64,000 nt of DNA from Neolewinella xylanilytica (lineage in GTDB: Bacteria; Bacteroidota; Bacteroidia; Chitinophagales; Saprospiraceae). The first letter of the stretch is position 1; each line of letters opens with the position of its first letter. The DNA is taken from NCBI RefSeq assembly GCF_002934605.1, contig NZ_PTJC01000005.1:372001-436000 (forward strand), read 5' to 3'. The notes beneath the pieces were generated by a model. The model was not told the origin of the DNA, made no database searches, and was given only the letters and a program-made list of their open reading frames with translations. This document shows positions 7,766 through 16,727 of this stretch, in pieces. Position numbers and translations under genes: made by a program.

Positions 7766-9286
7766 ATGTATCTCCTCCCCGGCAAACCAGCTACAGCGAC
7801 GGCCCCCCGCGGCTGGATCAAGATTGGGATCATCATCGTCTTTATCGTCGGCGTGCTGATACGCCTGCTGCAGTACGCGGGCGATATCTCCTACTGGATG
7901 GACGAACTCTTCTCGGTCGTCAACATCGAACGCATGACCCTGGGCGAGTTGCTCACCCAGCAGCCCGCCTACAACCAGGTTGTCGCCCCGGGGTACTACC
8001 TCGTGCAAAAGACCCTGCTGCTGCTGGTGGGATACGCCAGCGAAATGGTCCTCCGGCTGTACCCGGTGGTCTGCTCCGTCGTCGGGCTGTTCCTGCTGTA
8101 CCGCGTGGCGCTCCGGTACCTGCGAGGGCCCTATCTGTTGGCTGCGGTAGCCATGCTGTTCACGGGCCTCGGGTCGTGGTTGTACGGCACTTCGGCCAAG
8201 CCCTACGCCGTGGAAATGCTGTACGCGGTTTTCCTGACGCTCGCCCTGCTGCGCCTGCAGGAAGGCCCGCTGCCCGACTGGCAATACGTGGCCATCGGTA
8301 TCGTCGGGGGCATCGGCACCTTTTCCTCCCTCATCTGCACGGCCTTTCTCGTCGGTGCCGTTCCGTACCTCTTCTGGACGCGGTCGGCCGCTATACCCAA
8401 AGGAAAACCGCTACTCATTGCGGGCCTCTGGATCGCGGGGGCGCTGGCTACGATAGGTTACACCCAGTTCGCCCTGGACCCGGCGGTCAAGTCGGCGATG
8501 GCCGATGCCCACGCCTATGGCTTTCCGTCCGGCGGGCTACTGGCTTACCCCGCCTGGCTGGTAAACGCCCTGTACGATACGCTCTACTACTTCCTGGCCA
8601 TTAACCTGCCGCTTCCGGGATTCAACTACCTCACCGCTGCCCTGATGGTACTCGCCGCGATCGGGGCATATGCCTTGCTGCGGAAAGACCCGCGGCGGGG
8701 CGTGCTGCTGCTGCTCTTTATCGCCATGGACGTGGCCTTGGCCACCCTGTACCTCCTGCCCCTGACCTCGCGCTACGGGCCCGCTACCTTCTGGGTGTTC
8801 TTCCTTTTCGCGATGTATGGCCTGGACTTTTTCCGGGAGCAGGTCCCGGTGGCCCCCAAGTGGCTGGCCTACGGACTGGCCATCCTGCTGGCCCTCCCGA
8901 ATTTCACCCTGGCGGCGGCGGGCTTGGTCGGCTTGCCCCAGGAAATCGACCCGGTGGAGCAGTTGATTAGCGAGATCCAGCGGGACTACCAGGAAGGCCA
9001 ACAGGTGCTGGTCCATCCCCGGGCTTACCTCCAGATGGACTACTACGCTCCGCAGGCGGGTCTGACAGACTATTACATCCTCCACGCGGAAACCACCCCC
9101 GAACGGTTGACTGCCACGCTCGATTCGCTGGCCCCTACCGAAGCCTGGTTCGTCGTGACCAACGTGCTGGACTACCCCTCGGAACTCAGCGACGCCGCCG
9201 TCCGGGAGGTATTCGAGGCGCGGGCCGAAGCCGTGCGGCGGATCGAACTGACGCCGGATACCTACGCCGTGCTCTACCACTTTTAG
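7766..9286 (+). CDS. Polytopic GT39/ArnT-like glycosyltransferase
   Basis: 506 residues with about ten transmembrane segments. After the first segment (residues 16-38) comes YWMDELFSVVNIERMTL, which has the acidic DE pair in the first extracytoplasmic loop that serves as catalytic base in the GT-C superfamily (PMT, ArnT). Later SAKPYAVEMLY resembles the second loop of the family. The soluble C-terminal part (about 410-506) has a strand-rich domain (VLVHPRAYLQMDYYAP). Such enzymes transfer a sugar from a polyprenyl-phosphate donor on the periplasmic side of the inner membrane. Acceptor and donor are unknown. Confidence 0.75.
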   Translation: MYLLPGKPATATAPRGWIKIGIIIVFIVGVLIRLLQYAGDISYWMDELFSVVNIERMTLGELLTQQPAYNQVVAPGYYLVQKTLLLLVGYASEMVLRLYPVVCSVVGLFLLYRVALRYLRGPYLLAAVAMLFTGLGSWLYGTSAKPYAVEMLYAVFLTLALLRLQEGPLPDWQYVAIGIVGGIGTFSSLICTAFLVGAVPYLFWTRSAAIPKGKPLLIAGLWIAGALATIGYTQFALDPAVKSAMADAHAYGFPSGGLLAYPAWLVNALYDTLYYFLAINLPLPGFNYLTAALMVLAAIGAYALLRKDPRRGVLLLLFIAMDVALATLYLLPLTSRYGPATFWVFFLFAMYGLDFFREQVPVAPKWLAYGLAILLALPNFTLAAAGLVGLPQEIDPVEQLISEIQRDYQEGQQVLVHPRAYLQMDYYAPQAGLTDYYILHAETTPERLTATLDSLAPTEAWFVVTNVLDYPSELSDAAVREVFEARAEAVRRIELTPDTYAVLYHF

Positions 9287-9355
9287 AGGTCGGCACGTCG
9301 GCGGGCGGCCCCGGCCCCGGAGAATTCTTGCCCGCGGTAATGTACTTTCGCGGGG

Positions 9356-10012
9356 ATGAAAACCTGCCTTCTCCTAGCCTTCCTGCTACCGCTGCTGCCC
9401 TGCGCGGCCCAGACCTCCGAAACCGGCACTCCGGAAGATCAAATCCGCGCCACTTTCGGAAACTACAAATCCGCCATTCTCAACGACGAGGGCGAGCGGG
9501 CGCTGGGCTACGTGGACAGCCGGACGCTGGCCTACTACGGCGATATGCTGGAGAAAACCAGAACGGCCGACTCCGCCACGGTGGATGCCCTGCCCATCAT
9601 GGATAAGCTGATGGTCCTGGCCATCCGCCATCGCACGTCCCATGCCGATCTCCTGCGCTTCGACGCCGAAAAACTGTTCGTCTACGCCATCGAGCAGGGG
9701 ATGGTCGGGAAAAGCAGCGTGATGCACAATGAGATCGGGGAAGTGGAGTTGGACGGGAATTACGCCCGGGGAAAACTGGTGGTAAACGGCACCCCCGCCC
9801 CCGCCCACTTCGATTTTTACGATGAGGGCGGCTGGAAGGTCGACCTGACCTCAATCTTCCCCCTCGCCAATCAGGGCTTTGAACAGTTGGTCAGGGAAAG
9901 CGGCGAACCGGAAAACGCTTACCTCCTCCTGGTGCTCGAGATAATCACCGGTAACCCCGCCGGCCCGGATATCTGGCAACCGGTCGTCACGGAACAAGTC
10001 AACGGGGGCTGA
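9356..10012 (+). CDS. Secreted protein with possible NTF2-like domain
   Basis: 218 residues. The signal peptide MKTCLLLAFLLPLLPCAAQ is followed by PEDQIRATFGNYKSAILNDEG, a helix pattern like that of SnoaL/NTF2-like proteins, and later by strands (VELDGNYARGKLVVNG, AHFDFYDEGGWKVDLTSIF) where the closing W.VDL motif is also common in this fold. The assignment is a fold guess from pattern, not a named family. TACTTTCG directly before the ATG resembles a -7 box. The stop codon is followed at once by a dispersed hairpin repeat. Confidence 0.6.
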   Translation: MKTCLLLAFLLPLLPCAAQTSETGTPEDQIRATFGNYKSAILNDEGERALGYVDSRTLAYYGDMLEKTRTADSATVDALPIMDKLMVLAIRHRTSHADLLRFDAEKLFVYAIEQGMVGKSSVMHNEIGEVELDGNYARGKLVVNGTPAPAHFDFYDEGGWKVDLTSIFPLANQGFEQLVRESGEPENAYLLLVLEIITGNPAGPDIWQPVVTEQVNGG

Positions 10013-10036
10013 ATTTTGCGCCGGAGCGCAGGAGAA
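10013..10036 (-). repeat. Dispersed hairpin repeat, inverted copy
   Basis: Reads TTTTGCGCCGGAGCGCAGGA on the plus strand, the reverse orientation of the TCCTGCGCTCCGGCGCA consensus. It begins at the stop codon of the preceding gene and could form a weak terminator hairpin. Confidence 0.65.
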
Positions 10037-10108
10037 ACGGAATTCCCGGGACGCCGGCCGTGAGCACAACGTCCGTCGGCAGTGTTCGGACCACCGAACC
10101 CCCCGTCT

Positions 10109-10513
10109 ATGCTCCTCCGATGCGCCGTTGCCGGTTGTTTCCTGCTGGTTGCCTGTACTTCCCAGCCAGCCGGCCCCGCCCCGGAGACTTCCGGAGCCGA
10201 CCGGCTGGACGCGGCGCAGGGTTTGCTGCAGGGAAAGTGGAAGCGGCAGAGCTATCCTTACGGTACCATCGAGTTTGGGGAGCAGCGGGTGAAATTCACC
10301 ACCGGCGAAGGCCTGGCGGAACCGCCCGCCTTCGTCGCCTGGGAACTCGTGGACGCCTGTCCGGACGCAACCGCGGTCGGGGTACCGCCGACCGAGTACG
10401 ACTTCGTGCTCGTCCATGGCAACGAAAATTGCGATGCCATAAAGCTGTCCGTGGACGAGTTCACCATATACTACGCGGGGAGCGAGGAAGGGGTGATCTA
10501 CGTACGGGAGTGA
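10109..10513 (+). CDS. Small lipoprotein, unknown function
   Basis: 134 residues. The N-terminus has a lipobox (GCFLLVAC, cysteine at residue 16) after a short hydrophobic run, so it is likely a membrane-anchored lipoprotein. The mature part LLQGKWKRQSYPYGTIEFGEQRV and later FTIYYAGSEEGVIYVRE suggest a small lipocalin-like beta-barrel of the type common in Bacteroidota. There is no catalytic motif. The start at 10109 is preferred over the in-frame ATG at 10082 because it puts the basic residue and hydrophobic core in normal positions. Confidence 0.7.
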   Translation: MLLRCAVAGCFLLVACTSQPAGPAPETSGADRLDAAQGLLQGKWKRQSYPYGTIEFGEQRVKFTTGEGLAEPPAFVAWELVDACPDATAVGVPPTEYDFVLVHGNENCDAIKLSVDEFTIYYAGSEEGVIYVRE

Positions 10514-10669
10514 ACGGCTTACCGACCGAAGTCCCGGACAACGATCGACCGGCCTCCGGCCCGAAGGGATACTTTCCCATACTGCCCGTTCGCCCCGGAA
10601 AGCCTCGACCATGGGGCGCAGTGGCGAGCAGGATGACGGACACCGCGTACGCTGCATCTTTAGACCATT

Positions 10670-11164
10670 ATGCCGCTGATCCACCTAGAAACCCGTATCC
10701 GAGCGGAGCGAGAGCTCGTCTTTGACCTCGCCCGGAATATCGACCTGCATCAACTGTCCACGGCGCAAACCAACGAAACGGCCGTCGGCGGTACCACCAG
10801 CGGACTGATCGGTCCGGGCGAGTGGGTCACGTGGCGGGCCCGGCACTTCGGAGTGTACCAGACCCTGACGGTCCGCATCACCGAATACGACCGCCCCGGC
10901 TACTTCGTAGACGAAATGGTCAGGGGCGCCTTCAAGCGCTTCCGGCATGAGCACCGCTTCGCGGCGGCGGACGGTGGAACGGTGATGACGGACCTATTCG
11001 ACTATACCTCGCCCCTGGCGTGGCTCGGACGGGTAGCGGACCGACTGTTCCTGGAGCGGTACATGAGGGATCTGCTCGTACGACGCAACGCGGTGGTGAA
11101 GGAGGTCGCGGAAAAGGCGGCTCGGGACCCTACCGCCGGTCATCGTACTACCCGCCGGTCCTGA
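10670..11164 (+). CDS. SRPBCC family protein
   Basis: 164 residues. The START/SRPBCC fold is indicated by the opening LETRIRAERELVFDLARNIDLH, the middle GEWVTWRARHFGVYQTLTVRITEYDRP with FVDEMVRGAFKRFRHEH, and the long C-terminal helix DRLFLERYMRDLLVRRNAVVKE. These proteins bind small hydrophobic ligands; the close relatives are annotated as cyclase/dehydrase or cell-division-inhibitor-like proteins without proven function. No signal peptide. Its 3' end overlaps by 25 bases the restored 3' end of the convergent frameshifted DoxX-like gene. Confidence 0.8.
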   Translation: MPLIHLETRIRAERELVFDLARNIDLHQLSTAQTNETAVGGTTSGLIGPGEWVTWRARHFGVYQTLTVRITEYDRPGYFVDEMVRGAFKRFRHEHRFAAADGGTVMTDLFDYTSPLAWLGRVADRLFLERYMRDLLVRRNAVVKEVAEKAARDPTAGHRTTRRS

Positions 11165-11512
11165 GCGACATACCGGGCGTAGAGCAGGAGACCGCCGATG
11201 ACCATCACGTTCCGGAAGACGTTCAGCAGGTCGCTCTCGGAGTCACCGGCGCGGGGCAGGTTGCACCAGCACGGTCATCAGGAACACATAGATCACCATC
11301 AGGACGGCAGCTAGCTTATCGTATTTGCCCCAGAGCGTACTTACGATAAAAGCCAGGATGCAGACTCCGGTGAAGTAGTTCCAAAACAACGGAAAGGGAA
11401 GCCATTCGGGCACCCGGCTCGCTCCCACGCTCGGTTGCCTGAAATGGAGCCCGACGTAGAGCAGGAACGAAAGCGGAAAGATGAAGCGGCCGAGGCGCAG
11501 CAGACGGTCCAT
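11140..11512 (-). pseudogene. DoxX-like membrane protein, frameshifted near its 3' end
   Basis: Four hydrophobic segments starting MDRLLRLGRFIFPLSFLLYVG, with the DoxX-like signature PLFWNYFTGVCILAF. The frame stops at 11243 after LVQPAPRR. Dropping one base of the G pair at 11259-11260 restores LVQLPRAGDSESDLLNVFRN followed by VMVIGGLLLYARYVAQDRR, a normal DoxX-like ending, with a stop at 11140. So one extra base is present, either a real mutation or a sequencing error. It is the last gene of the crp-yciI-doxX run, 4 bases after the YciI stop. DoxX-like proteins are small quinone-linked or stress membrane proteins with no settled role. Confidence 0.75.
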
Positions 11513-11516
11513 GCGC

Positions 11517-11864
11517 TTACATTTCGAAGGGCGCGATCTCCCGGATTTCGGTAAACCCAGTGGCATGGGTGGTGATCGGACAATCCTGTGCCCATTCCTT
11601 CGCCTCCTCCAGGGATGCGGCCCGGCAGAGCAGGTAACCGGTTACCAGTTTGCCCTCCAGCACGGCGGGCCGGTCGGTGATTTGCCGTTTATCTACCGTG
11701 GCACCTTCATAACGGATCGGCTGGGTCGAGATCAGGTTGCCGCCGCGGGCGATCTTGCCGATCCAGGTCCGCCAGGCGGTCATGGAATCCTGCATGGCTG
11801 CCGCGTCGACACTATAGCTCCGGTCTCCGGCCGTATTCCAAAATAGCATCAAAAACTCCTTCAT
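11517..11864 (-). CDS. YciI family protein
   Basis: 115 residues starting MKEFLMLFWNTAGD. The ferredoxin-like YCII fold is indicated by the strand at the start, the middle helix MTAWRTWIGKIARGGNLI, and the ending VTGYLLCRAASLEEAKEWAQ with the DCPI motif and a final TEIREIAPFEM. These proteins (also called DGPF-domain proteins) resemble muconolactone isomerase and are often linked to sigma factors or regulators; activity is unknown. It sits between the Crp-type regulator and the DoxX-like gene on the same strand with short gaps, so co-transcription is likely. The upstream in-frame start at 11933 would overlap poorly and is less likely. Confidence 0.82.
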   Translation of the reverse strand: MKEFLMLFWNTAGDRSYSVDAAAMQDSMTAWRTWIGKIARGGNLISTQPIRYEGATVDKRQITDRPAVLEGKLVTGYLLCRAASLEEAKEWAQDCPITTHATGFTEIREIAPFEM

Positions 11865-11937
11865 ATCAACGGTTTGTTGGTGAACGAGACAAACTTCGGA
11901 CCGGGGGATGCCAATCCCGTTGACAATTGTCAAGGAA

Positions 11938-12507
11938 TCAAAGCTTGGCCTTAAGGCGGGTTACGGTTTCCGGACTTAGCCCGAGGTAGGAAGCGATCAA
12001 CCTACTGGGAAGGCGGTTGCGGAGCCTGGGTTTATGGTCGTAGAACCACCGCAAACGATCCAGTCCGCTCAGGGCCGTGAGGGTATTGACGCGGTATACG
12101 GTGTTGTTGTAGGACACCTCCAGGATCTGCCGGTACATACTCGCGAACTCGGGGACGGTGGCGCACATTTCCTGAAAGGAAGCATGCGAGATCCGCAGTA
12201 AGCCGGCGGGCTCGATGCACTTGATGTACTCGGTACTGGGGGTCTGGTTTTGAAATCCGAAGATATCGGTGACCCACTGATCCTCGACATAAAACTCCCG
12301 GGTCGATTCGTGACCCCGAGCGTCAATCACGTACACCTGAATGCAGCCCTCGACAATAAAGTAGGCGTACCGGCAAACGTCGCCCTCCTGCAGCAGATGA
12401 TCGCCACGTTTGGCCCGCATGGGTTCGAAGCGAGACAAGACCAGGGATAGATTTTCCGGGGCTCTCCCAAGTATTCCGGTGATGTGTTGGCGCAGGCGGT
12501 CGACCAT
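11938..12507 (-). CDS. Crp/Fnr family transcriptional regulator
   Basis: 189 residues. The N-terminal half is a cyclic-nucleotide-binding-type beta-roll (HLLQEGDVCRYAYFIVEGCI, later FGFQNQTPSTEYIKCIEP). The C-terminal winged helix is short and ends with SRLIASYLGLSPETVTRLKAKL, which is the recognition helix region. The expected cAMP-binding arginine and serine pair is not obvious, so the ligand is uncertain. The regulator heads a run with the YciI and DoxX-like genes, and autoregulation of this set is a reasonable inference. Length is normal for the small Bacteroidota Crp-like group. Confidence 0.88.
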   Translation of the reverse strand: MVDRLRQHITGILGRAPENLSLVLSRFEPMRAKRGDHLLQEGDVCRYAYFIVEGCIQVYVIDARGHESTREFYVEDQWVTDIFGFQNQTPSTEYIKCIEPAGLLRISHASFQEMCATVPEFASMYRQILEVSYNNTVYRVNTLTALSGLDRLRWFYDHKPRLRNRLPSRLIASYLGLSPETVTRLKAKL

Positions 12508-12710
12508 AGGGGAAACGGTAAGGCGGCTGGTCGAATCGGGCTGCGTAAGAAGACGGTACCCTCGACCACTCTCCGGAGGACTCTACAAAATAAGCTGCTC
12601 CGCCGGTAAAGACGCGGCACGCAAAGACGGAAACTGAGTCACGCTGGGCGATCCCCGGGGCTAGGCGGAAAGCGGGCTGAACTTTCGCCCGACCACCACC
12701 TTTACCCCAG

Positions 12711-14282
12711 ATGCAAAACCCGGACGCGCCCAAGCTCGGCTGGCCCCTGTGGCTCTTCGTCACGGCGACCCTGGTCTCCAACATCGGTACCTGGCTGTTC
12801 ACCGTGGGGTCCAGCTGGCTGATGACCGAACTGGACGGGTCGGCGCTGATGGTCGGCCTGGTGCAGACGGCCACCATGGTCCCCCTCTTTTTCTTCGCCC
12901 TGCCCGCCGGCGCGCTGGGGGACGTGTACGACCGGCGGCTGAACCTGCTCATCAGCCAGGGGCTGCTCATCCTCAGTACGGCCATCTTCGCCTGGATCGT
13001 GTACGCCGGCCAGGCTACGGTGACCCTGTTGTTGGTATTCACCTTTTTCAATGGCTTGGGGGCGGCCTTTTCCCGTCCGCTGATGTCGGCCATCATTCCC
13101 CAGCTGGTCCCGAAGCCGCTGCTGCGTTCGGCCGTCAACCTGGGCGGTATCTCCTTCAACCTCAGTCGGGCGATCGGCCCGGTGCTGGGCGGCTACCTCA
13201 TCACGCGCTACACCCTCGATCTGCCGTACTGGGTCGACGCGGTCAGCTTCCTCACGGTGTGGATCTACGTTTGGTTCTGGCGCGACGACCGCGAGAACCT
13301 GGAGCACGGCCGCCAACCCCCGCTGCGGCTGGCGATGGGCGACGCGGTACGCTTCTACCGGCATTCGCCGGCCCTGCGCGACAGCACCCTCCGGGCCGTC
13401 AGTTTCTTTTTTTCGGCCAGTGCCCTCTGGGCCCTGTTGCCCCTGATCGCCCGCGAGCGGTTGTCGGGCGAGGCGGACCTGTACGGTTACCTGGTCGGCG
13501 CGGCCGGCGCGGGTGCCGTGGCGGGTGGGGTATTGCTCGGTGGCGTGACCCGTCGGCTGAACGCGAACCGGATGATCTTCCTGGCGGGGGGCGTAATGGC
13601 GGCCGGTCTTGCGGTACTGGGTTGGTCTACCTCCGTCACCCTGAGCGTCGCGGCGGTGCTTGCCTGCGGGGCGGCTTGGCAGACGGGCTATACCACCGTC
13701 ATGACCAGCACCCAGTATTCTTTGCCCCGGTGGTTTGGCGCGCGCGGACTGGCCTTCTACCTCATGTCGACTTCCGCCTGTCTGGCGGTAGGCTCGGCGG
13801 CCTGGGGCTGGATCGCCGACCTGACGACACTGGCCACCAGTCACTATATCGCGGCCGGCTCCCTGCTGGCATTGACGGTTCTGGGACGGGGGCTGCGGCT
13901 GGACCAGGCTAGTGGGTTCGACCTCTCCGCCGGCGACCCCCTATTCTCCGAGGAAGCGAATGACGATACGTCGGCCCGGGTGCCGCAGCTGGTGCGCACC
14001 ACTTACACCTTCCCCTCCCACTTGCGGGAGCCATTGCTGGATCGCCTCGCGCAGTTAGCCGGCAGCCGGTACCGTTCGGGTGCCCTGCGCCGCCGCATCG
14101 CAGCGGACCCCGACGCGGACCGTATCGACGAAGAGGTCTGGCTTATCCTGGGGGCCCCCTACGCCGGTGTGCGGATGCAGACTACCCGCCACGATGCGGA
14201 TATGCAGCAGGAGTTTGAAAAATGGCTTAGCGACAACGGCGGGGAATGGAAGCAGGAGATGCCGAAGGGAGAAATTTCGTGA
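12711..14282 (+). CDS. MFS transporter, MFS_3/EntS-like, with soluble C-terminal domain
   Basis: 523 residues. Twelve transmembrane segments occupy about residues 10-400, starting WPLWLFVTATLVSNIGTWLF and containing the loop 2-3 motif GALGDVYDRRLNLL. The sequence matches the MFS_3 group that includes the enterobactin exporter EntS. A tail of about 110 residues follows (VRTTYTFPSHLREPLLDRL, then ALRRRIAADPDADRIDEEVW), like the dimeric alpha-beta-barrel tails seen in some of these exporters. Export of a small molecule is likely; substrate not identifiable. It is monocistronic, divergent from the crp operon. Confidence 0.85.
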   Translation: MQNPDAPKLGWPLWLFVTATLVSNIGTWLFTVGSSWLMTELDGSALMVGLVQTATMVPLFFFALPAGALGDVYDRRLNLLISQGLLILSTAIFAWIVYAGQATVTLLLVFTFFNGLGAAFSRPLMSAIIPQLVPKPLLRSAVNLGGISFNLSRAIGPVLGGYLITRYTLDLPYWVDAVSFLTVWIYVWFWRDDRENLEHGRQPPLRLAMGDAVRFYRHSPALRDSTLRAVSFFFSASALWALLPLIARERLSGEADLYGYLVGAAGAGAVAGGVLLGGVTRRLNANRMIFLAGGVMAAGLAVLGWSTSVTLSVAAVLACGAAWQTGYTTVMTSTQYSLPRWFGARGLAFYLMSTSACLAVGSAAWGWIADLTTLATSHYIAAGSLLALTVLGRGLRLDQASGFDLSAGDPLFSEEANDDTSARVPQLVRTTYTFPSHLREPLLDRLAQLAGSRYRSGALRRRIAADPDADRIDEEVWLILGAPYAGVRMQTTRHDADMQQEFEKWLSDNGGEWKQEMPKGEIS

Positions 14283-14439
14283 TCGCAGGCCGGGTCGGCC
14301 ATTTGGTAATTCCGGGATAGCGGATGGTAAATTCGGAAGGCGGAAACCGTAGCCGCTTTCCCGATCTTCGAGGCCATTGATTGCCCGCGCGAAATTCGCG
14401 GCCGGCAATCGCCTATTCCAGGTGCTTATCGATCATGCC

Positions 14440-15954
14440 ATGACCAACTACACCCTACAACAGTCCCGCCGGTGCCGACTCATCGGTTTCTTCCTGCTTG
14501 CCCTGACCGTCTGCACCGCCCAACAAACTAGCAGCGAGGGAACGGACGGCGGCTCCCCGGCCCTCACCCGTTACCGGCGCGTGATCGTTACCGCCGGGGG
14601 GGATAGGGCAGCCGGGGGATCCGGTTGGAAGAATGAACAACCGGCCTTCCCCACCGCCGAAGGCTACGGTAAATACGCCAAGGGCGGCCGGGGCGGGGCG
14701 GTCTTCGCCGTCACCAATCTGAGAGACAACGGGCCCGGCAGCCTGCGGGCGGCGGTGGAGGCTGCCGGGCCGCGGACCATCGTCTTCCGGGTGTCCGGAA
14801 ATATCGAACTGGAAAGTCCCCTGACCATCCGCCACCCCTACATCACCATTGCCGGGCAGACGGCCCCCGGAGCGGGTATCTGCCTCAAGAACTATCCGCT
14901 CAACGTCAGCGCCGACCACGTCATCGTCCGCTATCTGCGCATTCGCCCGGGGGATGTGTCGGGAGCCGAATACGACGCCGTCTCCAGCCGCTACACTAAG
15001 CACGTGATCCTGGATCACCTATCCGCCAGCTGGAGCGTGGACGAAGCGGTATCCGTTTACCACTGTGACAGCATTACCGTGCAATGGTCCCTGATCGCGG
15101 AAAGCATGTTCCAATCCAACCACGCCAAAGGGAACCACGGCTACGGCGGCATCTGGGGGGCGAACTACAGCAGCTATCACCACAACCTGCTGGCCCATCA
15201 CACCAGTCGGAATCCACGGATGGCCTCGGGCTCCGGTCACACCGACCACCGCAACAACGTGATTTACAACTGGGGTTTCAACAGCTGCTACGGCGGCGAA
15301 GCAAGTCAGCAGGGTAACGATGCGCTGAACTTCTCCACCATCAACCTGGTCAACAACTACTATAAGCCCGGACCGGCCACCCGTACGGGGGCGGTATCGT
15401 ATCGTATCGCCAACCCTTCGGCACGGGGGGAGGACGACACCGGACAGTGGTACATCGCCGGCAACGTAGTGGAAGGATACCCCCGGGTAAGTGAAGACAA
15501 CTGGGACGGTGGGGTGCAAACGGAGATCCCCTTCGATCGTATCCGCATGGACGAGCCCTGGCCCGCCATGCCGATCGGGGAAGAGTCCGCCGAAGCCGCC
15601 TACGCCAGCGTACTGGATAGCGCCGGGGCTATTCTGCCCACTCGCGATGTCATCGATCGCCGGATTGTCGAGGAGGTAAAGGGAGGTTACGCTACCTACG
15701 AAGGGGCGAGCTACCGCCGGGAGTACGACCTCGCTGACGCCGACGCGACGTCCGGGATCATCGATTCGCAGGAGGACGTGGGTGGCTGGCCCGAACTCGC
15801 CGGGGAAGACGCTCCCGAAGATACCGACGAAGACGGCATGCCCGACGAGTGGGAAAACGCGCACGGGTTGGACCCCCAGTACCCCGACGACCGCAACACC
15901 GTAGCCGCCGACGGATACACCATGCTGGAAACGTATCTGAACGCGCTACGGTAA
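14440..15954 (+). CDS. Pectate lyase-like polysaccharide lyase (PL1 type), secreted
   Basis: 504 residues. The signal peptide ends CTAQQ. The right-handed beta-helix starts near residue 65 with FPTAEGYGKYAKGGRGG, followed by VTNLRDNGPGSLRAAVEAAG, IVFRVSGNIEL and the ladder YITIAGQTAPGAGICLKNY, then VIVRYLRIRPGD. This is the pattern of bacterial PL1 pectate lyases, with candidate calcium/catalytic residues in LDHLSASWSVDEAVSVY and the basic RNPRMASG loop. A calcium-binding-like ending (DTDEDGMPDEWENAHGLDP) closes the protein. No T9SS domain is seen. The start at 14440 gives a cleaner N-terminus than the upstream 14377. Together with the GH43 and CE8 genes it indicates pectin use. Confidence 0.88.
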   Translation: MTNYTLQQSRRCRLIGFFLLALTVCTAQQTSSEGTDGGSPALTRYRRVIVTAGGDRAAGGSGWKNEQPAFPTAEGYGKYAKGGRGGAVFAVTNLRDNGPGSLRAAVEAAGPRTIVFRVSGNIELESPLTIRHPYITIAGQTAPGAGICLKNYPLNVSADHVIVRYLRIRPGDVSGAEYDAVSSRYTKHVILDHLSASWSVDEAVSVYHCDSITVQWSLIAESMFQSNHAKGNHGYGGIWGANYSSYHHNLLAHHTSRNPRMASGSGHTDHRNNVIYNWGFNSCYGGEASQQGNDALNFSTINLVNNYYKPGPATRTGAVSYRIANPSARGEDDTGQWYIAGNVVEGYPRVSEDNWDGGVQTEIPFDRIRMDEPWPAMPIGEESAEAAYASVLDSAGAILPTRDVIDRRIVEEVKGGYATYEGASYRREYDLADADATSGIIDSQEDVGGWPELAGEDAPEDTDEDGMPDEWENAHGLDPQYPDDRNTVAADGYTMLETYLNALR

Positions 15955-16008
15955 GGAGGGTGTGCGCGGTTGCCCGGGGGATCGCGGGTGCACGGCTCGC
16001 AGACCCAC

Positions 16009-16041
16009 AAAAAAACCGGAAGCGATGTACTCGCTTCCGGT
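16009..16041 (-). terminator. Rho-independent terminator, minus strand
   Basis: A perfect 11-bp stem (ACCGGAAGCGA / TCGCTTCCGGT) with a 5-base loop at 16015-16041. On the minus strand it is followed by seven T residues, so it ends the small basic-protein transcript. It lies between two convergent genes and may also slow plus-strand transcription from the pectate lyase gene. Confidence 0.85.
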
Positions 16042-16080
16042 TCTTATGGTTAAAACGGATGGGGTGACCATCCGAGGGGG

Positions 16081-16230
16081 TTATTTCTTGCCGCCCTTCT
16101 TATCACCGGTCTTCGAGCCGCCGGTTTTGGCACCGCCCTTGGTGTCGGTTTTGGGGGCGGAAGAACCACCCTTTCCTCCAGTTGCGGGTTTGCCGGGAGT
16201 CTTTTTAGAATCATCAGATTGCTTAGCCAT
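16081..16230 (-). CDS. Very small lysine/glycine-rich protein
   Basis: 49 residues from ATG at 16230 to TAA at 16081. The sequence starts MAKQSDDSKKTPGKPATGG and continues as low-complexity K, G, T and S with the pattern (T)GG(S)KTGDKKGGKK at the end. It has no hydrophobic part, so it is a soluble disordered polycation, possibly nucleic-acid binding. A strong terminator follows at 16041-16009, which supports a real transcription unit. No family recognised. Confidence 0.6.
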   Translation of the reverse strand: MAKQSDDSKKTPGKPATGGKGGSSAPKTDTKGGAKTGGSKTGDKKGGKK

Positions 16231-16672
16231 TGTAATTCGGTGTTTATGATCGACGGTTAGCCATCGGTCGTTAGATAATTAGGCTCAAACCGGGTGTTTT
16301 GCTGATATGTTTTAATAATGGACCCGGCAGCGAAATTAATTTGCCGTTTTTTAGTTAAAATCCTACTCCGGCCTCGTCCGTCATCCGATGGGTTGATCGA
16401 TTGGTATTTTTGGCCGTTCCGGGGAGGTGTTGTCATCCCGGAAACGGGGTTTCGTGCCTCCCGCGCGGGTGCACCATTTTCCCTTTTTGGACGGCGACCG
16501 AGTAGCGTACGGCTTGCCGGAACCGGGTCCCGAACGACCGTCCCGTTGCCGGTCAGCCCGGGTTCCCGCGCCCCGCCGCCCAACCCTTGCCTGGGTAAGA
16601 TGAGAAAGGTTAGAATTGTCATAAATACATTTAAAGGAACGGTCGCAATTACCGACCCGCTTATCTTGCGGT
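16231..16672. other. Long intergenic region without a gene
   Basis: About 440 bases between the small basic-protein gene (minus) and the promoter of the GH43 gene (plus). AT-rich patches at 16265-16360 and 16610-16645 contrast with GC-rich DNA in between, as expected for two divergent promoters. Frames here have no protein-like character. No repeat of the dispersed families was seen. Confidence 0.5.
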
Positions 16673-16680
16673 TATCTTTG
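16673..16680 (+). promoter_or_regulatory. Candidate -7 box for the GH43 gene
   Basis: TATCTTTG matches the Bacteroidota -7 element TAnnTTTG exactly and lies 47 bases before the ATG at 16728. A clear -33 TTG at the usual distance was not found, so this is a partial match. Confidence 0.4.
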
Positions 16681-16727
16681 GAATCGACCGGGCCGATGCC
16701 TAGCCCACCAATCCGTTGCCATCCATC

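Noticed and set aside
12702..13844. 380-codon frame on the minus strand
   Set aside because: Antisense to the MFS transporter; composition is Q/R/G-rich and lacks hydrophobic core patterns.
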